From: Streptomyces zagrosensis
Lineage (GTDB): Bacteria > Actinomycetota > Actinomycetes > Streptomycetales > Streptomycetaceae
DNA: 64,000 nucleotides
Reading direction: 5' to 3'
Assembly (NCBI RefSeq): GCF_014203645.1
Contig: NZ_JACHJL010000004.1
Location: 62,001 to 126,000 of the forward strand
Shown: one piece after another, positions 7,978 through 16,961 of the stretch
Layout of the letters: each line of letters starts with the position of its first letter
Position numbering within the stretch: position 1 is the stretch's first letter
The notes under the pieces: model-generated
What the model was told of the DNA's origin: nothing
Database searches by the model: none
Seen by the model: the letters and a program-made list of their open reading frames with translations, nothing else
Translations under genes and position numbers: made by a program

Positions 7978-9756
7978 TCAGCGGCGCTTGCGCAGCAGCA
8001 GTTCGGTGTTGCGGTCGTGCGGGTCACCGGCGAGTGCTGTGCTGCGTGCCGGGGCGTTGAACGACAGCTCGCGGTAGAGGGCGGCGAGGCCGGTCTGGGA
8101 GAGGTCGGCGTAGTCCGTACGGTGCGGCGCGGCCGACTCGATGAGGGTGGTGAACAGCGAGAGGGTGCCGTCGTTGTTGTCCACCAGCTCGACGATGCGG
8201 GCCAGTTGCGGGAAGTCGATGTGGGAGGCCGTGGTGATTTCCCAAAACGTCTTGCGCGGGGTGATCTCGTTCGTGTGGCTGTGGCCATTGATCCAGGCCA
8301 GCACGCTGGGGTTGCGGTTGAAGAGCGCGACCAGCTCCGCGCCGCTGTGCCGGGCCTCCTTCGGGCGGGCCGGGTCACGGTTCATGTTCTTCATGCCGCG
8401 GCTGTAGTGGTGGCTGAAGACGATGATGTGCTCGTCTCGGTGCGCCTTGAGGGTGCGTTCCAGCCAACGGAGTTGAGCGGTGCCGACGGAGCCGGTGTAG
8501 TGGCCGCCGGGGTCGGTGGAGTCCAGGCTGATGCCGACGACGTCAGCGGAGATGCGGAACGTGTAGTACAGGGTGCCCGCGTCGAGGTTGGCGCGGGTGT
8601 AACCGTGGCCGATGGGCCCGGGGCCCGTGTGCTGCGGGGCGAGGTGGGCGGCCAGGTACTCGCGCTGGGTGAAGGGCGCGCGGCGCTCGTCGGGGGTGAC
8701 GGTGCGCATGCGCTTGGAGTGCGCGCGCAGCAGTTCCTTCATCCGCTTGCCGGTGGGGTCATCACCCTTCCGCTCGGCCTGGTACATCTTCTCGGCCTCG
8801 GCGGCCGGGATGATCTGGAGCTTCCGTTTGCCGGTGGCGACGTCGGCGAGGTAGCTGCCGCCGAAGGCGTAGGCGCCGCCTGACAGATCGTCGTGGTTGC
8901 CGATGGTGGAGTACCAGGGCATCCGCAGCCCGGGGCTGTTGACGTCGCGCATCGCAGCCTTCAAGAAGCCGTCCAGGCGCGGGAAGCCGAGCTTTTTGTC
9001 CGCGTCGCGCAGGGCGCTCTCCGGATGCCAGAACTCGCGCAGACCGCTGTCCTGGACACCCTCGTAGTGCCGCCGGTCACCGGTGTTGGGGGAGATCCGG
9101 CCGCCGCTCATGGCGGTGAGGTACCAGTCGAGTTCGACCTTGGCGTTGTTGTCGGTGTTGTCGCCCGTGGTCATCGCGAAGGACAGCGGTGCGCCGGTCA
9201 CCGGGCCGTGCCGTAGCGCGTTGACCCGCTCGATGAGGGAGACCGCGCCGACGACCGACAGCGCCTCGTGCGGGCGCCAGGCGTTCACGCGGCCCGAGCG
9301 CATGAACTCGTACCGCAGCGGGTGCTGCACATCGGTCAGATGCAGGTCGGTGAGTTGAACGAAGGAGGCGAGCGTGGTGCGCCGGTCGGCGCGGCCCGCC
9401 TTGGCGGCGGCCAGCTCGCCGCGCACCTTGCGCGGCCAGCCCGGCCCGTCACCCAGCCGTCGATACGCGCCGGAGCCGCGCGGGGCGGCGACGCTTTGCA
9501 GCGTGGTACCCGCGGCCGATGGCCGGGCCGCCGCGGCGGGCGCCGGAGCGACGCGGCGTTCGGCGCCGCGTACGGGCTCCGGCGGTGACGGCGACGCGGT
9601 GGCCGACCCGGTGGCGGGGCCGAGGGCCAGGCCGAGTCCGACGGCGGCGCCGGTGCCCCCGGCGGCGGCGAGCAGGGTGCGGCGATTGACCGCGGCCACC
9701 GTGGACGTGGCGGCCGATGCGGCGGAACGGATACGGGACCGGGCCATACGGGACAT
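7978..9756 (-). CDS. Tat-exported metallophosphoesterase
   Basis: A 592-residue actinobacterial calcineurin-like metallophosphoesterase. A twin-arginine signal (NRRTLLAAAGG followed by GAAVGLGLALG) lies about 25-50 residues from the start, so the folded enzyme is exported. Metal-binding motifs in order: D-x-H in 'FVQLTDLHLTD', G-D in 'MTTGDNTDN', GNHD in 'YSTIGNHDDLSGG', the histidine in 'IIVFSHHYSRG', and 'INGHSHTNEI'. The start is ATG 9754-9756, preceded by GGGGAG; the open frame continues 91 codons upstream with no sign of coding sequence. A second in-frame ATG lies three codons later. The substrate is unknown; the family contains phosphodiesterases and phospholipase-like enzymes. Confidence 0.88.
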   Translation of the reverse strand: MSRMARSRIRSAASAATSTVAAVNRRTLLAAAGGTGAAVGLGLALGPATGSATASPSPPEPVRGAERRVAPAPAAAARPSAAGTTLQSVAAPRGSGAYRRLGDGPGWPRKVRGELAAAKAGRADRRTTLASFVQLTDLHLTDVQHPLRYEFMRSGRVNAWRPHEALSVVGAVSLIERVNALRHGPVTGAPLSFAMTTGDNTDNNAKVELDWYLTAMSGGRISPNTGDRRHYEGVQDSGLREFWHPESALRDADKKLGFPRLDGFLKAAMRDVNSPGLRMPWYSTIGNHDDLSGGAYAFGGSYLADVATGKRKLQIIPAAEAEKMYQAERKGDDPTGKRMKELLRAHSKRMRTVTPDERRAPFTQREYLAAHLAPQHTGPGPIGHGYTRANLDAGTLYYTFRISADVVGISLDSTDPGGHYTGSVGTAQLRWLERTLKAHRDEHIIVFSHHYSRGMKNMNRDPARPKEARHSGAELVALFNRNPSVLAWINGHSHTNEITPRKTFWEITTASHIDFPQLARIVELVDNNDGTLSLFTTLIESAAPHRTDYADLSQTGLAALYRELSFNAPARSTALAGDPHDRNTELLLRKRR

Positions 9757-10504
9757 GCGCGATCTCCCCGAGTCAATGCGCGGAAGCAGTGGGGCGTGAC
9801 GGGCGAGTGCTGGGCACGACGGGTGTGGTGGGCGGGTGATGGGAGCACGAGGGATGGGGCCGGTAGGAGCAACGGCAGGCGGCTGGCCACCGCCGTCACT
9901 TGGATCGTTGGCAGTGGGAATGGCCTGCGCGTAAACGGGACAGCAACGTGTGACGCCCATCTCCGCACGTGGATCTCTCGCCCCAGGGACGGCCATCGAC
10001 CGCTCGCCCGCGGGAGCTTTGCCGGCCACCGCGTGTTCACCGAAGAGGGGAACGCACTGGCGGCACGGCCCCCGCGTGCGGGGCGCCGGGCCCGGTGCCG
10101 GCAGGTGAAGTGGGACGGGCTACGTGGCGCTTGTGAGCCCCGGTTGACGCGCCGCCCGCGCCGCGGAGCCTTCGCGCAACTAGCTTGATCACCGTCGCTG
10201 GGCCGCTCGCGCTCGGCCGCTGCGGCCGGGCGCCCCGCCCTGCCCGCGCCATACCGCCCGCGGGCCGCTCGCGCCCCATCGCACCGCACCGCGCCCCGCC
10301 GCACCGCACCGCACCGCGCCCTACCGCGCCCGTTCGCTTCGGCCCGGGCGGCCCCCTTTGGGGCTCTATATCGCATTCGTCAGGTATGCCGCATGGCGGG
10401 AATATGCCAACCACTACATCTGGCTTGGGTAGCACTCCCCAAACAATGTGTTCTTACACAAAGGTGAACGGTCAGTTGGCACCGCATTCCGAACAAGGAT
10501 GTCC
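9757..10504. other. 748-bp intergenic region between divergent genes
   Basis: No convincing gene is present. The middle (about 10190-10340) is very GC-rich and holds an irregular run of CGCACC/CGCGCC units. The last 130 bp before the subtilase are clearly more AT-rich (stretches such as GGGAATATGCC and TTCTTACACAAAGG), which fits a promoter region for that gene. No palindromic operator stood out. Confidence 0.5.
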
Positions 10505-13500
10505 ATGTCCCGATCACCTGTTGATATATCCCGACGTCAGAGACGCACGACTCGCATCGTGCTCGCTGCTGGCCTGGTGGCGGCGCTGTCCGCTGCCGGG
10601 GTGGCGCCCGTGCTCGCTGATGAGCCCGGCCCCGTTCCCGCCCCGCTCGTTCCCGCCAAGCCGGCGAAGGACAAGCTTGGTGCGGCCGATGCCAAGCTGC
10701 TCGCCGAGGCCAAGGCCGAGGGCGACAAGACGATCACGATGATGGTCGCGGCCCAGCCGGGTTCGACCGACCGCGTCGCCAGCGAACTGGATGCCGTCAA
10801 GGGCGCGTCCGTTGGCCGCACGTACGACAAGCTCGGCTACGTCCGCGCCACCGTCCCCATCGGACAGGCCGATCAGGCCATCAGCAAGGCCAAGCAGCTG
10901 TCCGATGTGCACGGCATCGACCTCAAGCACGAGATCAAGCTGCCGGACCCGACTCCCGGCGCCGATTCGGTGCGCGGCGGCACGTCCGCGAAGGCCGGTT
11001 CGTACCCGGCTCCGGGCAAGAAGACCCCCGCCAAGAACCCGTACCAGCCCGCGCATGAGACCGGCGCCGTGGACTTCGTGAAGAAGAACCCGCGCGCCGA
11101 TGGCCGGGGCGTGACCATCGGCGTCCTGGACTCCGGTGTCGATCTCGCGCACCCCGCGCTTCAGAAGACCACCACCGGCGAGCGCAAGATCACGGACTGG
11201 GTCACGGCGACCGACCCGATCACCGACCAGGACGGCACCTGGCGCCCGATGACGACCAACGTCGCCGGCCCCAGCTTCTCCTTCAACGGCCGCACCTACA
11301 AAGCCCCCGAGGGCTCGTACCAGGTGAATGTCTTCCAGGAGAAGATCACCGACGGCGGCCCTGACGGCAGCGACTACCACGGTGACGTCAACCGGGACGG
11401 CGACAAGACGGACTCGTGGGCCCTGCTGTACGACGCGGCCAAGGGCACCGTCCGCGTGGACCTCAACGACAACGGCGACTTCGCGGACGACAAGCCGATG
11501 AAGCCGTATCGGGACGGGCACCAGGTCGGCTACTTCGGCACCGATGACCCGAAGACGCCGATCGCGGAGCGCTCCCCGTTCGTCGTGGAGATCCGCAAGA
11601 ACGTGCCGCTCGACCCGCTGGGCGGCAGCAACGTCGGCAAGAAGGCCGACTTCGTCAACGTCGGCATCATCGAGTCCGAGCACGGCACGCACGTCGCGGG
11701 CATCACGGCCGCCAACAAGCTGTTCGGCGGCAAGATGAACGGCGCCGCCCCCGGCGCCAAGATCGTCTCCTCGCGTGCGTGCAGTTGGAGCGGCGGCTGC
11801 ACCAACGTGGCGCTGACCGAGGGCATGATCGACCTCGTCACCGAGCGCGGCGTGAACGTCGTCAACATGTCGATCGGCGGCCTGCCGCCGCTGAACGACG
11901 GCAACAACGCGCGCTCCGAGCTGTACACCCGGCTCATCGACACCTACGGCGTGCAGCTCATCATCTCCGCGGGCAACAGCGGTCCGGGTGCCAACACCAT
12001 CGGTGACCCGGCGCTCGCCAACAAGGTGATCAGCGTCGGCGCGGGCGTGTCCAAGGAAACCTGGGCCGCCAACTACGGCTCCGAGGTGAAGCGGACCTAC
12101 AACCTCTTCCCGTTCTCCTCGCGCGGGCCGCGGGAGGACGGCGGCTTCACGCCGACCCTCGTCGCCCCGGGTTCGTCCATCAACACGACCCAGACCTGGC
12201 TGCCCGGCTCGCCGGTAGCTGAGGCCGGATACGACCTGCCGGTCGGCTACAGCATGCTGCAAGGCACCTCGATGGCGTCCCCGCAGGCCGCCGGCGCCTC
12301 GGCGCTGCTGCTCTCGGCAGCCAAGCAGCAGGGCATCAAGCTCACCCCCGCCGCTCTGCGCACGGCGCTGACCAGCACCGCTCACAAGATTCCGGGCGTG
12401 CAGGCGTACGAGCAGGGCGCTGGCCGGATGGACATCGTCGATGCCTGGAAGTCGATTCGCAAGGGCGCCAAGGCGCATGAGTACACGGTCAAGGCGCCGG
12501 TGAAATCCGCGCTCTCGGACTACCTCAAGACCCCGGGCTTTGGCACCGGCGTCTACGACCGCGAGAGCGGTCTGAAGGCCGGACAGTCCAAGACGTACGA
12601 CGTCACCATCACCCGCACCACAGGCCCGGACCGCGCCGTGTCGCACCAGTTGAACTGGCGCAACAACAGCGGTGCCTTCCGGCTCGACGGCCGCAGCACT
12701 GTGTCGCTGCCGCTGAACAAGCCGGTCACCGTCAAGATTGCCGCCAAGCCTCGCGCGGTGGGCGTGCACAGCGCCATCCTGGAGGTCAACGACCGCAGGA
12801 CCGAGGGCGTTGACCACCAGATCCTGAACACGGTCGTGGTCGCGAAGCCGCTTGCTGCTCCGTCGTACACGGTCAAGGAGTCGGGTTCGGTGCAGCGCAG
12901 CGCCCCGACCTCGTACTTCGTCAACGTCCCCAAGGGCGCTAAGACCCTTGAGGTGGCGCTCGGCGCACTGAAGGGCAAGAGCCAGACGCGCTTCATCGCG
13001 ATCAACCCGTACGGGATTCCGGTGGACTCGACCTCGTCGATCGCCTGCTACCCGAACTACAACAACCCGAACAACACCTGCCGTCCCGACCGGCGCGCGT
13101 ACGCCAACCCGATCCCGGGCGTGTGGGAGATCGAGGTCGAGGCCCGGCGGACATCGCCGATCCTGGACAACCCGTACCAGCTCACCGTGAACGCGCTGGG
13201 CAGCACGTTCGCGCCCGAGACGCAGACCCTCGCTGAGGCGAAGGTCGGCAAGGCCACCCCCGTGGAGTGGAAGGTCACCAACGGGTTCGGCCCCATCGAC
13301 GGCAAGCTGAAGGGCGGCCCGCTCGGCTCTGCGAAGACCGAGCGCCCCACCATCAAGCAGGGTGAGACCCGCAAGACGCAGGTCACGGTCGCCGAAGGCA
13401 CCTCGCGTCTCGACGTCACCATCGGTGGCGCCGCCGACGCCAAGTCGGACCTGGACCTGGCCGTGGTGTTCAACGGCCAGGTGGTGGGCGACTCCACGTC

Positions 13501-13825
13501 GTCCGGCTCCGATGAGAAGGTGTCGCTGCGTACGCCCAAGGCGGGCACGTACACCATCGAGGTCGCCGGCTACTCGGTGCCCGCGGGCAGCACCGCCTTC
13601 GACTACCAGGACCTGTTCTTCGCCCCCTCGCTGGGTGAGTTGAAGGCCGACGACGCCAAGCCGGTCAAGCTCGCCAACGGTCAGTCGGCCCAGGTCACGG
13701 CCGATGTCGTGGTCGCAGGTCCGGCGCCGGACGGCCGGACGTTCTTCGGTGAGCTGTCGCTGGTCAACCAGGCCGGCACCAGCACCGGAGGCGGCAGCGT
13801 GAAGATCGAGAAGGTCATCCCCTAA
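10505..13825 (+). CDS. Large secreted subtilisin-like serine protease (S8)
   Basis: An 1106-residue exported protease. A signal peptide (TTRIVLAAGLVAALSAAGVA, cleavage near VLADEPG) is followed by a pro-region. The catalytic triad is D209 (VTIGVLDSGVD), H393 (SEHGTHVAG) and S589 (LQGTSMASPQAAG). The 184-residue gap between Asp and His is unusually long and includes an acidic, glycine-rich segment (YHGDVNRDGDKTD, DLNDNGDFADDKP) that may bind calcium. The 430 residues after the catalytic domain form beta-rich modules ending in a pre-peptidase-like domain (LDVTIGGAADAKSDLDLAV). Start ATG 10505 has AAGGA at 10495-10499; an ATG at 10499 overlaps that ribosome site. A hairpin terminator follows. 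Confidence 0.9.
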   Translation: MSRSPVDISRRQRRTTRIVLAAGLVAALSAAGVAPVLADEPGPVPAPLVPAKPAKDKLGAADAKLLAEAKAEGDKTITMMVAAQPGSTDRVASELDAVKGASVGRTYDKLGYVRATVPIGQADQAISKAKQLSDVHGIDLKHEIKLPDPTPGADSVRGGTSAKAGSYPAPGKKTPAKNPYQPAHETGAVDFVKKNPRADGRGVTIGVLDSGVDLAHPALQKTTTGERKITDWVTATDPITDQDGTWRPMTTNVAGPSFSFNGRTYKAPEGSYQVNVFQEKITDGGPDGSDYHGDVNRDGDKTDSWALLYDAAKGTVRVDLNDNGDFADDKPMKPYRDGHQVGYFGTDDPKTPIAERSPFVVEIRKNVPLDPLGGSNVGKKADFVNVGIIESEHGTHVAGITAANKLFGGKMNGAAPGAKIVSSRACSWSGGCTNVALTEGMIDLVTERGVNVVNMSIGGLPPLNDGNNARSELYTRLIDTYGVQLIISAGNSGPGANTIGDPALANKVISVGAGVSKETWAANYGSEVKRTYNLFPFSSRGPREDGGFTPTLVAPGSSINTTQTWLPGSPVAEAGYDLPVGYSMLQGTSMASPQAAGASALLLSAAKQQGIKLTPAALRTALTSTAHKIPGVQAYEQGAGRMDIVDAWKSIRKGAKAHEYTVKAPVKSALSDYLKTPGFGTGVYDRESGLKAGQSKTYDVTITRTTGPDRAVSHQLNWRNNSGAFRLDGRSTVSLPLNKPVTVKIAAKPRAVGVHSAILEVNDRRTEGVDHQILNTVVVAKPLAAPSYTVKESGSVQRSAPTSYFVNVPKGAKTLEVALGALKGKSQTRFIAINPYGIPVDSTSSIACYPNYNNPNNTCRPDRRAYANPIPGVWEIEVEARRTSPILDNPYQLTVNALGSTFAPETQTLAEAKVGKATPVEWKVTNGFGPIDGKLKGGPLGSAKTERPTIKQGETRKTQVTVAEGTSRLDVTIGGAADAKSDLDLAVVFNGQVVGDSTSSGSDEKVSLRTPKAGTYTIEVAGYSVPAGSTAFDYQDLFFAPSLGELKADDAKPVKLANGQSAQVTADVVVAGPAPDGRTFFGELSLVNQAGTSTGGGSVKIEKVIP

Positions 13826-13833
13826 CGCGCACT

Positions 13834-13863
13834 CCCGCGCGCAGTACGCGTACTGCGCGCGGG
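13834..13863 (+). terminator. Terminator of the large subtilase
   Basis: CCCGCGCGCAGTA at 13834-13846 pairs perfectly with 13851-13863 around a CGCG loop, 9 nt after the stop codon. Confidence 0.75.
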
Positions 13864-14207
13864 ATACACGCTGTGCACGAGGCACACGCAACGGGTGCCA
13901 TGTGCGAATCATGCGCCATGTGCGAGATGTACGGGATGTGCCTGTTTGGCGGGGCGAGCCGGTGTCTTCGGCTCGCCCCGCCGTGTTGTTCCCGCGCCTG
14001 CGTCCGCGGCTGCGGCTGCGCCTGCCCGCAGCTCTGCCTGTGGCCGCGGCTGCGCCTGTTCTCGCGGTTGCGGTGGCGCGCCGGCAAGACCCAGCCGCTC
14101 CCCCGCGCGGGCCGCACCGTTTCGCGCGGACCCGATTAATCAGCGGGGCCGTCTCTGGGGGCGTGGAAGGATGGCAGTACATCTAAAGTCGTTAAGGAGA
14201 TGCCCAG
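13864..14207. other. Intergenic region with a second hairpin
   Basis: This 344-bp stretch holds a second perfect stem (GGCGGGGCGAGCC, 13948-13960, with 13970-13982, 9-nt loop, followed by GTGTTGTT), then a Cys/Arg-coding GC-rich low-complexity run (about 13985-14110). The last 50 bp before pepN copy 2 contain AAGTCGTTAAGGAG, which includes that gene's ribosome binding site. I see no gene here. Confidence 0.55.
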
Positions 14208-16823
14208 GTGCCTGGCACGAATCTGACCCGCGAAGAGGCGCAGGAGCGGGCGCGCCTGCTCACCGTCGATGCATACGCGATCGAACTCGATCTCGCCGGC
14301 GCACAGGAAGGAGGCACCTACCGCTCGGTAACCACGGTGCGGTTCGACTCCGCCGAGAGCGGCGTGTCCTCGTTCATCGATCTGGTCGCCCCCGCGGTGC
14401 ACGAGGTGGTGCTCAACGGCGAGGCGCTCGATGCGGGTGAGGTCTTCGCCGACTCCCGGATCACGCTGCCGGGGCTGCTGGCCGGCCGCAATGAACTGCG
14501 GGTGGTCGCGGACTGCGAGTACACCAACACCGGTGAGGGTCTGCATCGGTTCGTGGACCCGGTGGATCAACAGGCTTACCTGTACACCCAGTTCGAGGTG
14601 CCCGACGCGCGCCGAGTGTTCGCCTCCTTCGAGCAGCCGGACCTGAAGGCAACCTTCCAGTTCACCGTGGTGGCCCCCGACAACTGGACGGTGGTCTCCA
14701 ACTCCCCGACGCCCGAGCCCAAGAACAACGTCTGGCACTTCGAGCCGACGCCGCGCATCTCCTCGTACATCACCGCGCTGATCGTCGGCCCGTACCACAG
14801 CGTGCACAGCTCGTACGAGAAGGACGGGCGCGCCGTGCCGCTGGGCATCTACTGCCGTCCCTCGCTCGCCCAGTACCTGGACGCCGACGCGATCTTCGCG
14901 GTCACTCGGCAGGGCTTCGACTGGTTCGAGGAGAAGTTCGACTACGCGTACCCGTTCGCCAAGTACGACCAGCTCTTCGTGCCCGAGTTCAACGCGGGCG
15001 CCATGGAGAACGCGGGCGCGGTCACCATTCGCGACCAGTACGTCTTCCGATCCAAGGTGACGGACGCGGCGTACGAGGTGCGGGCCGAGACCATCCTGCA
15101 CGAGCTGGCCCATATGTGGTTCGGCGACCTGGTGACCATGGAGTGGTGGAACGACCTGTGGCTGAACGAGTCGTTCGCCACCTACACCTCCATCGCCTGC
15201 CAGGCCTACGCCCCCGGCTCCAAGTGGCCGCACTCGTGGACCACCTTCGCCAACTCGATGAAGACCTGGGCGTACCGGCAGGACCAACTGCCGTCCACTC
15301 ACCCGATCATGGCCGAGATCGGCGACCTGGACGATGTGCTGGTCAACTTTGACGGCATCACCTACGCCAAGGGCGCCAGCGTCCTCAAGCAACTCGTCGC
15401 CTACGTCGGCATGGACGAGTTCTTCCGCGGCGTGCAGGCGTACTTCAAGCGCCACGCGTACGGGAACACGCGGCTGAGCGACCTGCTCGGCGCGCTGGAG
15501 GAGACCAGTGGCCGCGATCTGAAGACCTGGTCGAAGGCATGGCTGGAAACGGCGGGCATCAACGTGCTGCGCCCCGAGATCGAGACCGACGCGAACGGCA
15601 TCATCACCTCCTTCGCCATCCGGCAGGAGGCCCCGGCGCTGCCCACCGGTGCGAAGGGCGAGCCGACGCTGCGCCCGCACCGGATCGCGGTCGGCGCCTA
15701 CGACCTGGACGCGAACGGCAAGCTGGTGCGCGGCGCCGGCGTCCCCGCGACCGAGGACTGGGGGCGGGTGGAGCTGGACGTGGACGGCGAACTCACCCCC
15801 GTGCCGCAGCTCGTGGGCAAACCGCGCCCGGCCGTGGTGCTGCTCAACGACGACGACCTGTCGTACGCCAAGGTGCGGCTCGACGAGGAGTCGCTGCGCG
15901 TGGTCACCCAGCACCTGGGCGACTTCGCCGAGTCGTTGCCGCGGGCGCTGTGCTGGGCCTCGGCGTGGGACATGACGCGGGACGGCGAGCTGGCCACCCG
16001 CGACTATCTGGCGCTGGTGCTCTCCGGCATCGGCAAGGAGACCGACATCGGCGTCGTGCAGTCGCTGCACCGCCAGGTGAAGCTGGCGCTGGACCTGTAC
16101 GCGGCGCCGGGCTGGCGCGAGAGCGGCCTCGCCATCTGGAGCGATGCGGCGCTTGAGCACCTGCGGGCCGCGGCGCCAGGCAGCGACCACCAGTTGGCGT
16201 GGGCCCGCGCGTTCGCCGCCACCGCCCGCATCGAGGCCCACCTCGACCTGCTCGCCGCGCTGCTCGACGGCAGCGAGACGATCGAGGGCCTGGCCATCGA
16301 CACGGACCTGCGCTGGGCGCTCCTTCAGCGGCTGGCCGCCACGGGGCGGGCCGACGAGGACGCCATCGCGGCCGAGCTTCAGCGCGACCAGACCTCAGCC
16401 GGCGAGCAGTACGCGACCAGCGCCCGGGCGGCACGCCCGACGCCGGAGGCCAAGGCCGCGGTGTGGGCGGCGATCGTGGAGGACGACACGCTGCCCAACG
16501 CGATGCAGGAGGCCGCCATCGGCGGCTTCGTCCAGACCGACCAGCGCGAGCTGCTCGCCCCGTACGCGGAGAAGTATTTCGCGGTGGTCAAGGGCCTTTG
16601 GAACAACCGCAGCCACGAGATCGCCCAACAAATCGCGGTGGGCCTCTACCCCTCGCTCCAGATCTCGCAGGCCACCTTGGACGCGGCGGACGCCTGGCTG
16701 GACAGCGCCGAGCCGAGCGCGGCCCTGCGCCGAGTGGTGACGGAGAACCGCGCGGGCGTGGAGCGGGCCCTGCGCGCGCAGCGCGCCGACGCGGACGCCG
16801 CGGCGGCGGCGCAAGCCGGCTAG
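14208..16823 (+). CDS. pepN: Aminopeptidase N (M1 metallopeptidase), copy 2
   Basis: An 871-residue M1 zinc aminopeptidase with the same architecture as the copy at 2206. GAMEN is at residues 264-268, the HELAH zinc motif at 298-302, the third ligand E321 in LWLNESF, and the conserved DGITYAKGASVLKQL follows. Start GTG 14208 has AAGGAG about 10 nt upstream. It lacks the small insertion near residue 36 and the longer 'TEPTAADGGG' loop of copy 1, and has its own Ala-rich C-terminus, so the two are diverged paralogues and not a recent duplication. Both should be cytosolic peptide-trimming enzymes. Which is the housekeeping one cannot be decided from sequence. Confidence 0.95.
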   Translation: MPGTNLTREEAQERARLLTVDAYAIELDLAGAQEGGTYRSVTTVRFDSAESGVSSFIDLVAPAVHEVVLNGEALDAGEVFADSRITLPGLLAGRNELRVVADCEYTNTGEGLHRFVDPVDQQAYLYTQFEVPDARRVFASFEQPDLKATFQFTVVAPDNWTVVSNSPTPEPKNNVWHFEPTPRISSYITALIVGPYHSVHSSYEKDGRAVPLGIYCRPSLAQYLDADAIFAVTRQGFDWFEEKFDYAYPFAKYDQLFVPEFNAGAMENAGAVTIRDQYVFRSKVTDAAYEVRAETILHELAHMWFGDLVTMEWWNDLWLNESFATYTSIACQAYAPGSKWPHSWTTFANSMKTWAYRQDQLPSTHPIMAEIGDLDDVLVNFDGITYAKGASVLKQLVAYVGMDEFFRGVQAYFKRHAYGNTRLSDLLGALEETSGRDLKTWSKAWLETAGINVLRPEIETDANGIITSFAIRQEAPALPTGAKGEPTLRPHRIAVGAYDLDANGKLVRGAGVPATEDWGRVELDVDGELTPVPQLVGKPRPAVVLLNDDDLSYAKVRLDEESLRVVTQHLGDFAESLPRALCWASAWDMTRDGELATRDYLALVLSGIGKETDIGVVQSLHRQVKLALDLYAAPGWRESGLAIWSDAALEHLRAAAPGSDHQLAWARAFAATARIEAHLDLLAALLDGSETIEGLAIDTDLRWALLQRLAATGRADEDAIAAELQRDQTSAGEQYATSARAARPTPEAKAAVWAAIVEDDTLPNAMQEAAIGGFVQTDQRELLAPYAEKYFAVVKGLWNNRSHEIAQQIAVGLYPSLQISQATLDAADAWLDSAEPSAALRRVVTENRAGVERALRAQRADADAAAAAQAG

Positions 16824-16840
16824 GCACAAGCGGCTGGGAC

Positions 16841-16877
16841 ACAGCGGCCCCGTCCTGGTGTGCGGACGGGGCCGTGT
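16841..16877 (+). terminator. Terminator between pepN copy 2 and the convergent desaturase
   Basis: An 11-bp perfect stem, CGGCCCCGTCC (16845-16855) with 16864-16874, is flanked by ACA/TGT that extend it past one bulge. It lies between convergent genes and may serve both. Confidence 0.7.
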
Positions 16878-16961
16878 TCGGTTGTGCTGGCGGGAGCCGA
16901 GCGGGGCTCTCGCCGGTGCGGCCGGGGCGGGTAGGTCCCGGCCGCTGGGCACTCGGGCCGG

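Noticed and set aside
10514-14182. 1222-codon open frame on the minus strand opposite the large subtilase
   Set aside because: Codon bias and all conserved motifs belong to the plus-strand protease. The antisense frame is Val/Arg/Gly-rich low complexity caused by high third-position GC.
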